Assembly (NCBI GenBank): GCA_031287505.1
Contig: JAITSW010000236.1
Coordinates: 1-5,962, forward strand
Length of the DNA stretch: 5,962 bases
Reading direction: 5' to 3'
Source of the DNA: Propionibacteriaceae bacterium
GTDB taxonomy: Bacteria > Actinomycetota > Actinomycetes > Propionibacteriales > Propionibacteriaceae
Shown here one piece after another: positions 1 to 4,972 of the stretch. How positions within the stretch are numbered: the first letter of the stretch is position 1; every line of letters starts with the position of its first letter. Under the pieces are notes generated by a model. It did no database searches. It was given only the letters and a program-made list of their open reading frames with translations, and was not told where the DNA came from. Made by a program: the position numbers and the translations under genes.

Positions 1-674
1 ATGAAGCCCGGGCCTGCTGTGGATTCGCTTGGGCCTAGCACCCGTGGCAAGATCGCATCGTGCCCAAGCGCGCGAATGAGCAATTCGCGGTCGTAATCGC
101 CGGTATCAGGCGACCAATATGCCGTGCCGGAAGCGTCAGAACGATCAGTTGCCAGCTCTTCCAGAACCGGGCCGAGCTCTGCTTCGCCTGCTGGCCCATA
201 GCCGCGCAAACGCCAAGACAGCCAATCGTGGGGTAGCGCGACGGCTGCCACTTTGGCGGCGTTTTCAGGCTCGGCATCGCGAAGCCAGCGCAACTTGGTG
301 GCGGTGAAGGAGGCTACTGGCACCACGCCGGTGCGGTGGGCATACTCGTCAGCGCCGACTTCGGAGATCAGATCGGCCGCCGCCTGCGCCGAACGGGTGT
401 CGTTCCACAGCAAGGCGTCGCGGATAACCCGGCCTTGGCCGTCCAACACGACCATGCCATGTTGCTGCCCGCCAACTGCGACGGCATCCACACCTGTCAG
501 ACCGCCGGCTTCGGCCAATGCCGCGCCCAGGGCCTCCCACCAATGCTTTGGATCAACGGACGTGCCCCCGGGGTGCTTGGCGCGGCCACTGGAGAGAAGC
601 TCTCCAGTGGCCGCATCGCGCACCACAACCTTGCAGCTTTGGGTTGACGAATCAATCCCGATAACTCTTGCCAT
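1..674 (-). CDS. xylB: Xylulokinase, N-terminal 224 residues (C-terminus beyond left edge)
   Basis: This is a cytoplasmic FGGY-family sugar kinase that phosphorylates D-xylulose with ATP to xylulose 5-phosphate, the second step of isomerase-type xylose use. The reading frame is open from the ATG at 674 to the window edge. Visible landmarks are the N-terminal phosphate-binding strand [10 protein letters not shown] (residues 6-15, with Asp8 at the usual FGGY position), WW at 45-46, the substrate-site segment GGQQHGM (68-74), LLWND (88-92), FTATKL (123-128), LPHDW (147-151) and SDASGT (179-184). These match the order in E. coli XylB. The catalytic Asp of the GGGDN motif and the whole C-terminal domain lie outside; the family is normally about 460-500 residues. 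The start lies 17 bp after the xylA stop with no strong Shine-Dalgarno sequence (weak GAAGCAG), which suggests co-transcription and perhaps coupled translation. The assignment to xylulokinase rather than another FGGY kinase rests on motifs plus the xylA neighbour. Confidence 0.95.
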   Translation of the reverse strand, partial: MARVIGIDSSTQSCKVVVRDAATGELLSSGRAKHPGGTSVDPKHWWEALGAALAEAGGLTGVDAVAVGGQQHGMVVLDGQGRVIRDALLWNDTRSAQAAADLISEVGADEYAHRTGVVPVASFTATKLRWLRDAEPENAAKVAAVALPHDWLSWRLRGYGPAGEAELGPVLEELATDRSDASGTAYWSPDTGDYDRELLIRALGHDAILPRVLGPSESTAGPGF

Positions 675-691
675 GGCTGCTGTTCTGCTTC

Positions 692-1882
692 TTAGCGGGC
701 GCCGGTGAGGTGCTCGGTGACGAGCTGCTGCAATTTGACGAAGCCGAAGCCCTTGCCGCCGTAGTAGGCAGTCGGGTCGAAATCTTCGTAGGCGCTGCGA
801 TCGGCAAGCAGGTCTGCGACGGTTTCGTTCGGGTTAAGCGTTGGAACTGAGAGTTCGTCAACCTTGGCAGCCTTCAATGCTTCCTGTACCTCGGGATCGG
901 CGCGGAACGAAGCGGCGCGCTCTTTGAGGATGAGGTAGTTAGCCATATTTGCCTGCACCGAATCCCAGACGCCTTGCGCAGACTCGGTGCGGGAGGGCTT
1001 GTAGTCGAAGTGACGCGGTCCGGTGTAGGCCGGGACGCCGCCGGGGCCGCCGTTTTCGAGCAGGTCAACAAGCGCGAAGGAATTGTAGAGATCGCCATGG
1101 CCGAAGACGAGGTCTTGGTCGTACTTGATGCCACGCTGGCCGTTGAGGTCGATGTGATACAGCTTGCCGTGATAGAGCGCCTGGGCAATGCCGGCGGCAA
1201 AGTTGAGGCCGGCCATTTGCTCGTGCCCAACCTCTGGGTTGAGGCCGACGAGTTCTGGGTGGTCGAGAGAGTCGATGAACGCCAGCGCATGGCCAAGGGT
1301 CGGCAGCAGGATGTCGCCGCGGGGCTCGTTCGGCTTGGGCTCGATGGCGAAGCGAATGTTGTAACCCTTGGAGAGAACGTAATCACCCAGGAAGTTGACG
1401 ACTTCGCGATAACGCTCTAGAGCGGCGCGGATGTCTTTGGCCTGGTCGTACTCGGCGCCTTCGCGTCCACCCCACATAACGAAGGTTTCGGCACCCAATT
1501 CGGCGGCGAGGTCAAGATTGCGCAGCACCTTGCGGACGGCATAACGGCGTACCGCGCGGTCGTTGGAGGTGAAGCCGCCGTCTTTGAAAACCGGAGCCGA
1601 GAAGAGATTTGTGGTGATCATCGGAACCTTCAGGCCGGTGGCGGCCATGGCACCCTTCAAGCGATCAATCTGATTCCGCCGTTGCGCATCGGTGGAGCCG
1701 AATGCGAACAGGTCGTCATCATGGAAGGTCAGGCCGTATGCTCCATATTCCGTGAGCTTTTCAACAACTTCAACCACGTCGAAAGGCGGACGGGTCGGGC
1801 CGCCGAAGGGGTCGGTGCCGTTGTAGTTGACCGTCCAAAGGCCGAAAGTGAACTTGTCTTGGGGTGTTGGCTTAGGTGCCAT
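692..1882 (-). CDS. xylA: Xylose isomerase
   Basis: This enzyme converts D-xylose to D-xylulose (and glucose to fructose) in the cytoplasm. It is a two-metal TIM-barrel enzyme of the short actinobacterial class, normally a tetramer. The 396 residues are full length for that class (about 388-395). Numbering coincides with the Streptomyces enzyme through most of the chain: W16, F26 (which reaches into the neighbouring subunit's site), catalytic H54 and D57 in FHDDDL, T90, F94, W137, metal ligand E181 and catalytic K183 in [10 protein letters not shown], metal ligands E217 and H220 in [11 protein letters not shown], and D245, D255 and D257 in [15 protein letters not shown]. The last ligand Asp is D293 in HFDYKP, six residues later than the Streptomyces D287, because of a short insertion near 280-285 that is also seen in Arthrobacter XylA. 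The ATG at 1882 is set by a strong AGGAGG seven bases upstream. It is the first gene of the xylA-xylB unit. Confidence 0.98.
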   Translation of the reverse strand: MAPKPTPQDKFTFGLWTVNYNGTDPFGGPTRPPFDVVEVVEKLTEYGAYGLTFHDDDLFAFGSTDAQRRNQIDRLKGAMAATGLKVPMITTNLFSAPVFKDGGFTSNDRAVRRYAVRKVLRNLDLAAELGAETFVMWGGREGAEYDQAKDIRAALERYREVVNFLGDYVLSKGYNIRFAIEPKPNEPRGDILLPTLGHALAFIDSLDHPELVGLNPEVGHEQMAGLNFAAGIAQALYHGKLYHIDLNGQRGIKYDQDLVFGHGDLYNSFALVDLLENGGPGGVPAYTGPRHFDYKPSRTESAQGVWDSVQANMANYLILKERAASFRADPEVQEALKAAKVDELSVPTLNPNETVADLLADRSAYEDFDPTAYYGGKGFGFVKLQQLVTEHLTGAR

Positions 1883-1888
1883 TTAGTG

Positions 1889-1896
1889 TCCTCCTC
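1889..1896 (-). promoter_or_regulatory. Ribosome binding site of xylA
   Basis: Read on the minus strand this is GAGGAGGA, with the AGGAGG core at 1895-1890 and seven bases before the ATG at 1882. It is a near-perfect Shine-Dalgarno sequence, the strongest in the window, and it fixes the xylA start. Confidence 0.9.
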
Positions 1897-1905
1897 TTCG
1901 AGACA

Positions 1906-1918
1906 TATCGGAACGATA
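1906..1918. repeat. Inverted repeat TATCG-GAA-CGATA in the xylA leader
   Basis: This is a perfect 5-bp inverted repeat around a 3-bp centre, 23 bp upstream of the xylA ATG. In the xylA mRNA it could form a small hairpin just before the ribosome site, or it could be a protein-binding site. Its right arm is shared with the operator-like element at 1914-1924, so only one of the two may be real. Confidence 0.4.
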
Positions 1919-1924
1919 CTTTCG
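1914..1924. promoter_or_regulatory. Operator-like element 1, CGATACTTTCG
   Basis: The 11-bp element has dyad symmetry with one broken pair (T1917/T1921). It differs at one base from CGAAACTTTCG, an instance of the CGAAA-n-TTTCG element described in streptomycete xylanase and xylosidase promoters. It would lie just downstream of the proposed xylA transcription start, where a bound repressor could block elongation. Its function is inferred from pattern and position only. Confidence 0.4.
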
Positions 1925-1942
1925 CATCCCATAAGTAAGAAC

Positions 1943-1948
1943 AGAATA
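1943..1948 (-). promoter_or_regulatory. Candidate -10 of the xylAB promoter
   Basis: On the minus strand this reads TATTCT, fitting the TANNNT pattern of actinobacterial housekeeping promoters. It lies 60 bp upstream of the xylA ATG. No good -35 is present: the hexamer at 17-bp spacing (1971-1966, TAGTTT) is poor and falls inside the repeat at 1961-1979. A weak -35 overlapped by an operator would suit a repressible promoter, but the call is tentative. Confidence 0.35.
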
Positions 1949-1960
1949 CCTCACTCCAGA

Positions 1961-1979
1961 GGTGGAAACTATTTCAACC
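1961..1979. promoter_or_regulatory. Operator-like element 2, GGTGGAAACTATTTCAACC
   Basis: This is a 19-bp imperfect palindrome: arms GGT.GAAA and TTTC.ACC around CTA, with one mismatched pair (1964/1976). It has the GAAA...TTTC arms of the other elements but a 3-bp rather than 1-bp centre. It covers the expected -35 region of the proposed xylA promoter, a common repressor position. Confidence 0.45.
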
Positions 1980-1996
1980 CAGCTGCTAATTGCTCT

Positions 1997-2025
1997 TAGT
2001 GTCTTGCGATGATTAGGTATAGGAT
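1997..2025 (+). promoter_or_regulatory. Weak candidate promoter for the GH3 gene
   Basis: TAGTGT (1997-2002) and TAGGAT (2020-2025) are spaced by 17 bp. The second fits TANNNT; the first is a poor -35. The alternative pair TTGCTC (1990-1995) and TAGGTA (2014-2019) is about equally likely. Either would start transcription near 2026-2033, with the two perfect GAAA-n-TTTC elements downstream of the start and a leader of about 200 nt before the ATG at 2230. Confidence 0.25.
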
Positions 2026-2047
2026 TCTCCCAGTAACTCAAAGTGAA

Positions 2048-2058
2048 AGAAAGTTTCT
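2048..2058. promoter_or_regulatory. Operator-like element 3, AGAAAGTTTCT
   Basis: This is a perfect 11-bp palindrome around G2053, with core GAAAGTTTC. The core matches the inner nine bases of the streptomycete CGAAA-n-TTTCG element. A further GAAAC at 2063-2067 makes an extra half-site. The same core, reverse-complemented, recurs 46 bp away at 2095-2103. Confidence 0.5.
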
Positions 2059-2094
2059 ACTTGAAACGGACATCTCTCATTGCAATGCCTTCAA

Positions 2095-2103
2095 GAAACT
2101 TTC
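2095..2103. promoter_or_regulatory. Operator-like element 4, GAAACTTTC
   Basis: This is a perfect 9-bp palindrome around C2099, the exact reverse complement of the core at 2049-2057. The centres are 46 bp apart, a spacing that would allow two bound repressor dimers or a short loop. Its position upstream of a xylosidase gene supports a xylose- or xylo-oligosaccharide-responsive site, by inference. Confidence 0.5.
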
Positions 2104-2127
2104 CTGGTCGCTTTTTGTTGCCACCTC

Positions 2128-2144
2128 GCTATCGCCCAGATAGC
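2128..2144. repeat. Inverted repeat GCTATC-GCCCA-GATAGC upstream of GH3
   Basis: This is a perfect 6-bp inverted repeat around a 5-nt loop, about 85 bp before the GH3 start. It could be a hairpin in the mRNA leader or a regulator site. No T-run follows, so it is not an intrinsic terminator. Confidence 0.4.
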
Positions 2145-2210
2145 AGGCTAACAACACGCGTGCCGCCCACTAGCCGATATGGCCAGGCCGAAAAGCTCGC
2201 CAGGTCCCGA

Positions 2211-2217
2211 AAAGGAG
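2211..2217 (+). promoter_or_regulatory. Ribosome binding site of the GH3 gene (long spacing)
   Basis: AAAGGAG is followed by 12 bases before the ATG at 2230, longer than the usual 5-9. Two other in-frame ATGs fit worse: the one at 2218 touches the Shine-Dalgarno sequence, and the one at 2179 has no such sequence and would add non-conserved residues. The site therefore favours 2230 as the start, with a possibly suboptimal spacing. Confidence 0.7.
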
Positions 2218-2229
2218 ATGTGTAGACCC

Positions 2230-4584
2230 ATGAACGACGCACGACCGCTGTGGAAAGATCCTGCCGTCCCAGCTCAAATAAGGATTGCGGATCTCATCTC
2301 CCTGATGACCTTGCCGGAGAAGATTGCCCAGCTTGGCTCCTATTGGGATCTGGCAAAAGAGCGGGAGGGGGTTGACACTGGCACTCCGGATGGCCAGGTT
2401 GCCCCGGATGGCCAGGTTGCCCCGGACGCCTTCACGGGCGGAGCCGAGCCGCTCGCGCTTTTAGAAGTGGGCGCTCACGGTATCGGCCACCTGACCCGTG
2501 TTTTCGGCACCCGCCCGGTTGCGGTGGGAAAAGGCATTGCCGAGCTCAACGAGTCTCAAGAGTTTTTGGTGAATCGCACGCGCCTGGGTATCCCCGCCAT
2601 CGCGCATGAAGAATGCCTGGCCGGCTTGACCGCCTTGGGTGCTACCGCTTACCCGGTTCCGCCGGCTTGGGGTGCCACCTTCAACCCGGAGTTGGTAGAG
2701 CGGATTGGCAATGCCATTGGTTCGGATATGGCCGCGCTGGGCGTCCATCAGGGTCTGTCTCCGCTGCTTGACGTGGCTCGTGATTATCGTTGGGGACGCG
2801 TTGAAGAAACCGTCGGCGAAGATCCCTACCTTGTCGGCATGATCGGCACCGCCTACGTAAAGGGTCTGGAGTCCGCCGGCATCGTCGCAACGCTGAAACA
2901 CTTTGCGGCTTACCCGGCTTCAAAATCTGCCCGCAACCACGCACCGGTCTCGATGGGGAAGCGCGAACTCGAAGATGTCATGCTGCCCCCGTTTGAAATG
3001 GCCGTCCGGCTAGGGGGCGCGCGGGCGGTGATGAACTCGTATACCGATATTGACGGCGTCCCGGTGGGTGCCTCGCATGAGTTGCTCACCGAAATTCTGC
3101 GCGACCGCTGGGGCTTCGCCGGGACGGTCGTCTCAGATTATTGGACGTATCCCTTCTTGCACACCATGCACAAGGTTGCCCCCGATCTGGGCACAGCTGC
3201 CGCGATGGCTATTTCGGCCGGCCTCGATATCGAATTGCCGGACACCACTGCCACCTCGGCGCTTCAGCCTTTGGTGGAATCTGGCGCTGTTCCGATTGAA
3301 ATCATCGACACCGCGCTCACTCGCGTTTTGCGGCTAAAGCTCGAATTAGGCCTATTAGACGAGGGTTGGTCGTCGAAGTCCGCTGATCCAGCCGCAATCG
3401 ACCTCGATTCCCCGGCTAACCGGGCTTTGGCCCGGGAAGCCGCCGAAGAGTCAATCATTGTGCTGGCCAACGATGGCATCCTTCCCATCGCTGCCGCCCC
3501 GGCGAAGATCGCGGTGCTCGGACCGGTCGCCGGTGAGCCACGCTCGCTATTTGGGTGCTACTCGTTCCCCAATCACATTCTCTCCCGCTATGCGGCGAGC
3601 TCATTGGGCATCGAAGCTCAATCGGTGCTTGACGCCATCAAGGAGGCCTTTGCCGCTAGCGAGGTGACCTATCAGCAGGCAGTCGACTTCGGGGCTGTGG
3701 ATACCGCGGGAATCCCGGCTGCGGTTCAGGCGGCCAAAGCAGCCGATCTGGTCTTCCTCACCGTTGGCGACATCGCCGGCCTGTTTGCGCGTGGGACTTC
3801 CGGCGAAGGTTGCGATGTGGAGACCTTGGAACTGCCCGGCAGCCAGGCTGATTTGGTGGATGCCGTCTTAGATGCCGGCACCCCAACCGTCTTAGTTTTG
3901 GTGACCGGGCGTCCCTACGCGCTTGGGCGTTACGCAGATCGCGCCAAGGCCATCGTTCAGGCGTTCATGCCCGGCGAAGAGGGTGCCGGCGCAATCGCCC
4001 GGGTACTCACCGGTGCGGTAAACCCGTCCGGACGCACACCGCTGGGTATCCCGAATCACGTTGGCGGGCAGCCAAGCACCTACCTTGGCGCTCCGTTGGC
4101 GCAGCAGTCCAACGGCATCTCCAACCTTGATCCGACGCCGTTGTTCCCCTTCGGCCATGGCTTGTCATATACCAGCTTCGACTACTCCCGCCTAGAGCTC
4201 AGCACCGACAGCATCGCCAATGATGGCGAACTCACGGTCTCGTTCACTTTGAAAAACACCGGTGCCAGGGCAGGCGCCGAAGTTGCCCAGTTATACCTCC
4301 ACGACGAATATGCCCAGGTGACTCGCCCGGTCAAAGTGCTCATCGGCTTTGCGCGGGTAGAACTGGCCGCTGGCGAATCCAAACAGGTTAGTTTCTCAGT
4401 CCACGCTGATCGCACGTCCTTCACCGGTTTGGCGGGCAGGCGAATCGTCGAACCCGGCGATTTCGCCCTCTGGGTGGGACGCTCGGCGGCCGATCTGCCG
4501 CTAACCGCGAAGTTTGCAATCGTTGGCGCTGTGCGTGAAGTCGCGGAAGGAAGGGTATTGGTTACGCCTGTTGAGGTCGGATGA
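2230..4584 (+). CDS. Glycoside hydrolase family 3, probable intracellular beta-xylosidase
   Basis: This is a retaining exo-glycosidase that removes non-reducing-end sugars, probably xylose from xylo-oligosaccharides. Using the ATG at 2230 it has 784 residues. The domains are an N-terminal GH3 barrel (about 22-370), a GH3 C-terminal alpha/beta sandwich (about 400-640) and a fibronectin-III-like domain (about 661-770, with EVAQLYL and TRPVKVLIGF). Visible motifs are HEE (126-128), ARDYRWGRVEETVGEDPYL (183-201), KHFAAY (223-228) and VVSDYW, whose Asp303 is the expected nucleophile. GTSGEGCD carries Glu526, a likely acid/base by analogy with other GH3 enzymes. There is no signal peptide or PA14 insertion, so it should act in the cytoplasm on imported substrate. 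It is divergent from xylAB, with operator-like repeats between them. The segments FAAYPASKSARNHAPV and SDYW resemble actinobacterial beta-xylosidases, but GH3 specificity cannot be read reliably: beta-glucosidase or alpha-arabinofuranosidase remains possible. A perfect 18-bp tandem duplication encodes residues 53-64. Confidence 0.93.
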   Translation: MNDARPLWKDPAVPAQIRIADLISLMTLPEKIAQLGSYWDLAKEREGVDTGTPDGQVAPDGQVAPDAFTGGAEPLALLEVGAHGIGHLTRVFGTRPVAVGKGIAELNESQEFLVNRTRLGIPAIAHEECLAGLTALGATAYPVPPAWGATFNPELVERIGNAIGSDMAALGVHQGLSPLLDVARDYRWGRVEETVGEDPYLVGMIGTAYVKGLESAGIVATLKHFAAYPASKSARNHAPVSMGKRELEDVMLPPFEMAVRLGGARAVMNSYTDIDGVPVGASHELLTEILRDRWGFAGTVVSDYWTYPFLHTMHKVAPDLGTAAAMAISAGLDIELPDTTATSALQPLVESGAVPIEIIDTALTRVLRLKLELGLLDEGWSSKSADPAAIDLDSPANRALAREAAEESIIVLANDGILPIAAAPAKIAVLGPVAGEPRSLFGCYSFPNHILSRYAASSLGIEAQSVLDAIKEAFAASEVTYQQAVDFGAVDTAGIPAAVQAAKAADLVFLTVGDIAGLFARGTSGEGCDVETLELPGSQADLVDAVLDAGTPTVLVLVTGRPYALGRYADRAKAIVQAFMPGEEGAGAIARVLTGAVNPSGRTPLGIPNHVGGQPSTYLGAPLAQQSNGISNLDPTPLFPFGHGLSYTSFDYSRLELSTDSIANDGELTVSFTLKNTGARAGAEVAQLYLHDEYAQVTRPVKVLIGFARVELAAGESKQVSFSVHADRTSFTGLAGRRIVEPGDFALWVGRSAADLPLTAKFAIVGAVREVAEGRVLVTPVEVG
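2386..2426 (+). repeat. In-frame 18-bp tandem repeat inside the GH3 gene
   Basis: The unit CCGGATGGCCAGGTTGCC occurs twice, identically (2386-2403 and 2404-2421), followed by the first five bases of a third copy. It is exactly in frame and encodes PDGQVA twice, then PD. It sits in a low-complexity segment between two conserved blocks of the GH3 domain, so it probably lengthens a surface loop. Identity at all 18 positions suggests a recent duplication by slippage. Confidence 0.95.
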
Positions 4585-4660
4585 CGAGCCGTCTCGCTTA
4601 ACGCCTGTACCCTTGCCGGTTCGGTTGTCCCATCACATCGCCGCCATCCGCGCAAAAGGC

Positions 4661-4672
4661 TTCCCCGGGGAA
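4661..4672 (-). terminator. Palindrome TTCCCCGGGGAA, possible tRNA operon terminator
   Basis: This perfect 12-bp palindrome lies between the GH3 stop (4584) and the 3' end of tRNA-Gly (4681), where convergent transcripts meet. On the minus strand it is followed by GCC and then TTTT, so it could be a weak terminator for the tRNA transcript with a 4-bp stem and a CCGG loop. The stem is short and the T-run is displaced. The rest of 4585-4680 holds nothing else that looks like a terminator for GH3. Confidence 0.35.
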
Positions 4673-4680
4673 AAATCTCG

Positions 4681-4751
4681 AGCGGATGACGGGAATCGAA
4701 CCCGCATGGCCAGCTTGGAAGGCTGGGGCTCTACCATTGAGCTACATCCGC
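4681..4751 (-). tRNA. tRNA-Gly (anticodon UCC)
   Basis: This 71-nt gene decodes GGA and GGG glycine codons. On the minus strand the acceptor arm is GCGGATG paired with CATCCGC, the D arm is GCTC/GAGC, the anticodon arm is CCAGC-CTTCCAA-GCTGG with anticodon TCC, the variable loop is four bases, and the T arm contains GGTTCGATTCC. The discriminator base is U, typical of bacterial tRNA-Gly. CCA is not encoded and must be added after transcription. It follows tRNA-Pro after 44 bp, probably in one precursor. Confidence 0.97.
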
Positions 4752-4763
4752 GAATGCACTTGT

Positions 4764-4786
4764 GGCTAGTGTCCTTGACCCTAGCC
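4764..4786 (-). repeat. Hairpin in the spacer between tRNA-Pro and tRNA-Gly
   Basis: This is an inverted repeat of GGCTAG/CTAGCC (6 bp) and, inside it, GTC/GAC (3 bp), separated by one mismatched pair and closed by a 3-nt loop. In the proposed dicistronic tRNA precursor it would fold as a compact hairpin in the 44-nt spacer, perhaps marking a nuclease processing site. No T-run follows, so termination here is unlikely. Confidence 0.5.
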
Positions 4787-4795
4787 GCCTTAGCG

Positions 4796-4868
4796 TCGGG
4801 GTGACAGGACTCGAACCTGCGATCTTCTGCTCCCAAAGCAGACGCGCTAGCCACTACGCTACACCCCG
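4796..4868 (-). tRNA. tRNA-Pro (anticodon UGG)
   Basis: This 73-nt gene decodes proline CCN codons, chiefly CCA and CCG. On the minus strand the acceptor is CGGGGTG paired with CACCCCG, starting with the C1 and ending with the A73 discriminator characteristic of bacterial tRNA-Pro. The D arm is GCGT/GCGC, the anticodon arm is TCTGC-TTTGGGA-GCAGA with anticodon TGG, and the T arm is GCAGG-TTCGAGT-CCTGT. CCA is not encoded. It is the upstream gene of the two-tRNA cluster. Confidence 0.97.
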
Positions 4869-4880
4869 ATAACCTTGGCG

Positions 4881-4910
4881 ATTCTATCCCAAGCGACGGA
4901 TAGTCGCTAA
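4881..4910 (-). promoter_or_regulatory. Candidate promoter of the tRNA-Pro/tRNA-Gly cluster
   Basis: On the minus strand TAGAAT (4886-4881) matches TATAAT at five of six positions and ends 12 nt before the tRNA-Pro 5' end, giving a leader of only about five nucleotides. The -35 is less clear: TTAGCG (4910-4905) lies at 18-bp spacing. The region contains a 6-bp inverted repeat listed separately. Confidence 0.5.
4892..4908. repeat. Inverted repeat AGCGAC-GGATA-GTCGCT
   Basis: This is a perfect 6-bp inverted repeat with a 5-nt centre, placed between the proposed -10 and -35 of the tRNA promoter and about 65-80 bp upstream of the esterase gene. It may be a protein-binding dyad acting on either promoter. 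Nothing in the window identifies a partner protein. Confidence 0.45.
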
Positions 4911-4960
4911 CCAAGCCTTGGGCGGGGTCGCGCTGGCCGAGCATTTCAAACGGCTGCCCG

Positions 4961-4966
4961 TAGACT
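4961..4966 (+). promoter_or_regulatory. -10 element for a leaderless esterase mRNA
   Basis: TAGACT fits the actinobacterial -10 pattern TANNNT and ends six bases before the ATG at 4973, so transcription should start at or next to the A of the start codon. There is no Shine-Dalgarno sequence upstream of this gene. No good -35 is visible. The TAG of this hexamer is also an in-frame stop, so translation cannot begin farther upstream. Confidence 0.55.
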
Positions 4967-4972
4967 CATTGC

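Larger units (their letters stand above)
1883..2229. other. Divergent xylA / GH3 intergenic regulatory region
   Basis: This 347-bp gene-free stretch separates the divergent xylAB unit from the GH3 gene. It is visibly more AT-rich than the flanking genes. From left to right it holds the xylA ribosome site, a TATCG/CGATA inverted repeat, four GAAA-n-TTTC-like repeats centred near 1919, 1970, 2053 and 2099, candidate promoters for both directions, a 6-bp stem hairpin at 2128-2144, an 8-bp palindrome CACGCGTG at 2155-2162, and the GH3 ribosome site. I see no convincing gene here. An open frame from GTG 2043 to 2225 has no ribosome site and a non-protein-like composition. Confidence 0.85.

Noticed and set aside
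253..708. Long plus-strand open frame antisense to xylB
   Set aside because: It is a shadow of xylB. The opposite strand gives an uninterrupted FGGY kinase with recognisable motifs, while this frame yields a low-complexity Ala/Ser/Pro/Thr-rich product.
974..1420. 148-codon plus-strand frame antisense to xylA
   Set aside because: The minus strand here encodes the catalytic core of xylose isomerase. The product has no recognisable domain and its frame is open because of xylA codon bias.
2155..2162. CACGCGTG palindrome considered as a separate operator
   Set aside because: It is only 8 bp, occurs once in this region and matches no operator class I can name with confidence. It is mentioned only in the intergenic description.
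2043..2225. 60-codon frame from a GTG, ending five bases before the GH3 start (possible leader peptide)
   Set aside because: There is no Shine-Dalgarno sequence or promoter placed for it, the product is an Arg/Pro/Ser-rich string typical of noncoding DNA, and its first codons are the operator-like palindrome itself.
2179..2229. Upstream ATG extending the GH3 protein by 17 residues
   Set aside because: It has no ribosome site, and the added residues do not belong to the conserved family N-terminus. The AAAGGAG at 2211 would lie inside the gene.
4514..4804. Plus-strand frame crossing the GH3 end and tRNA-Gly
   Set aside because: Its product contains the DDGNRTRM...LEGWGSTIELHP string, a well-known artefact of translating the antisense of a tRNA gene.
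4681..4868. tRNA genes as an integration site for a mobile element
   Set aside because: No integrase is present, there is no repeat of a tRNA 3' end as an attR-like copy, and the flanking genes show no shift in composition.
4633..4944. Minus-strand 103-codon frame over both tRNA genes
   Set aside because: It contains GCSSMVEPQPSKLAMRVRFPSSA, the typical false protein read through a tRNA sequence. Both tRNAs fold as complete cloverleaves.
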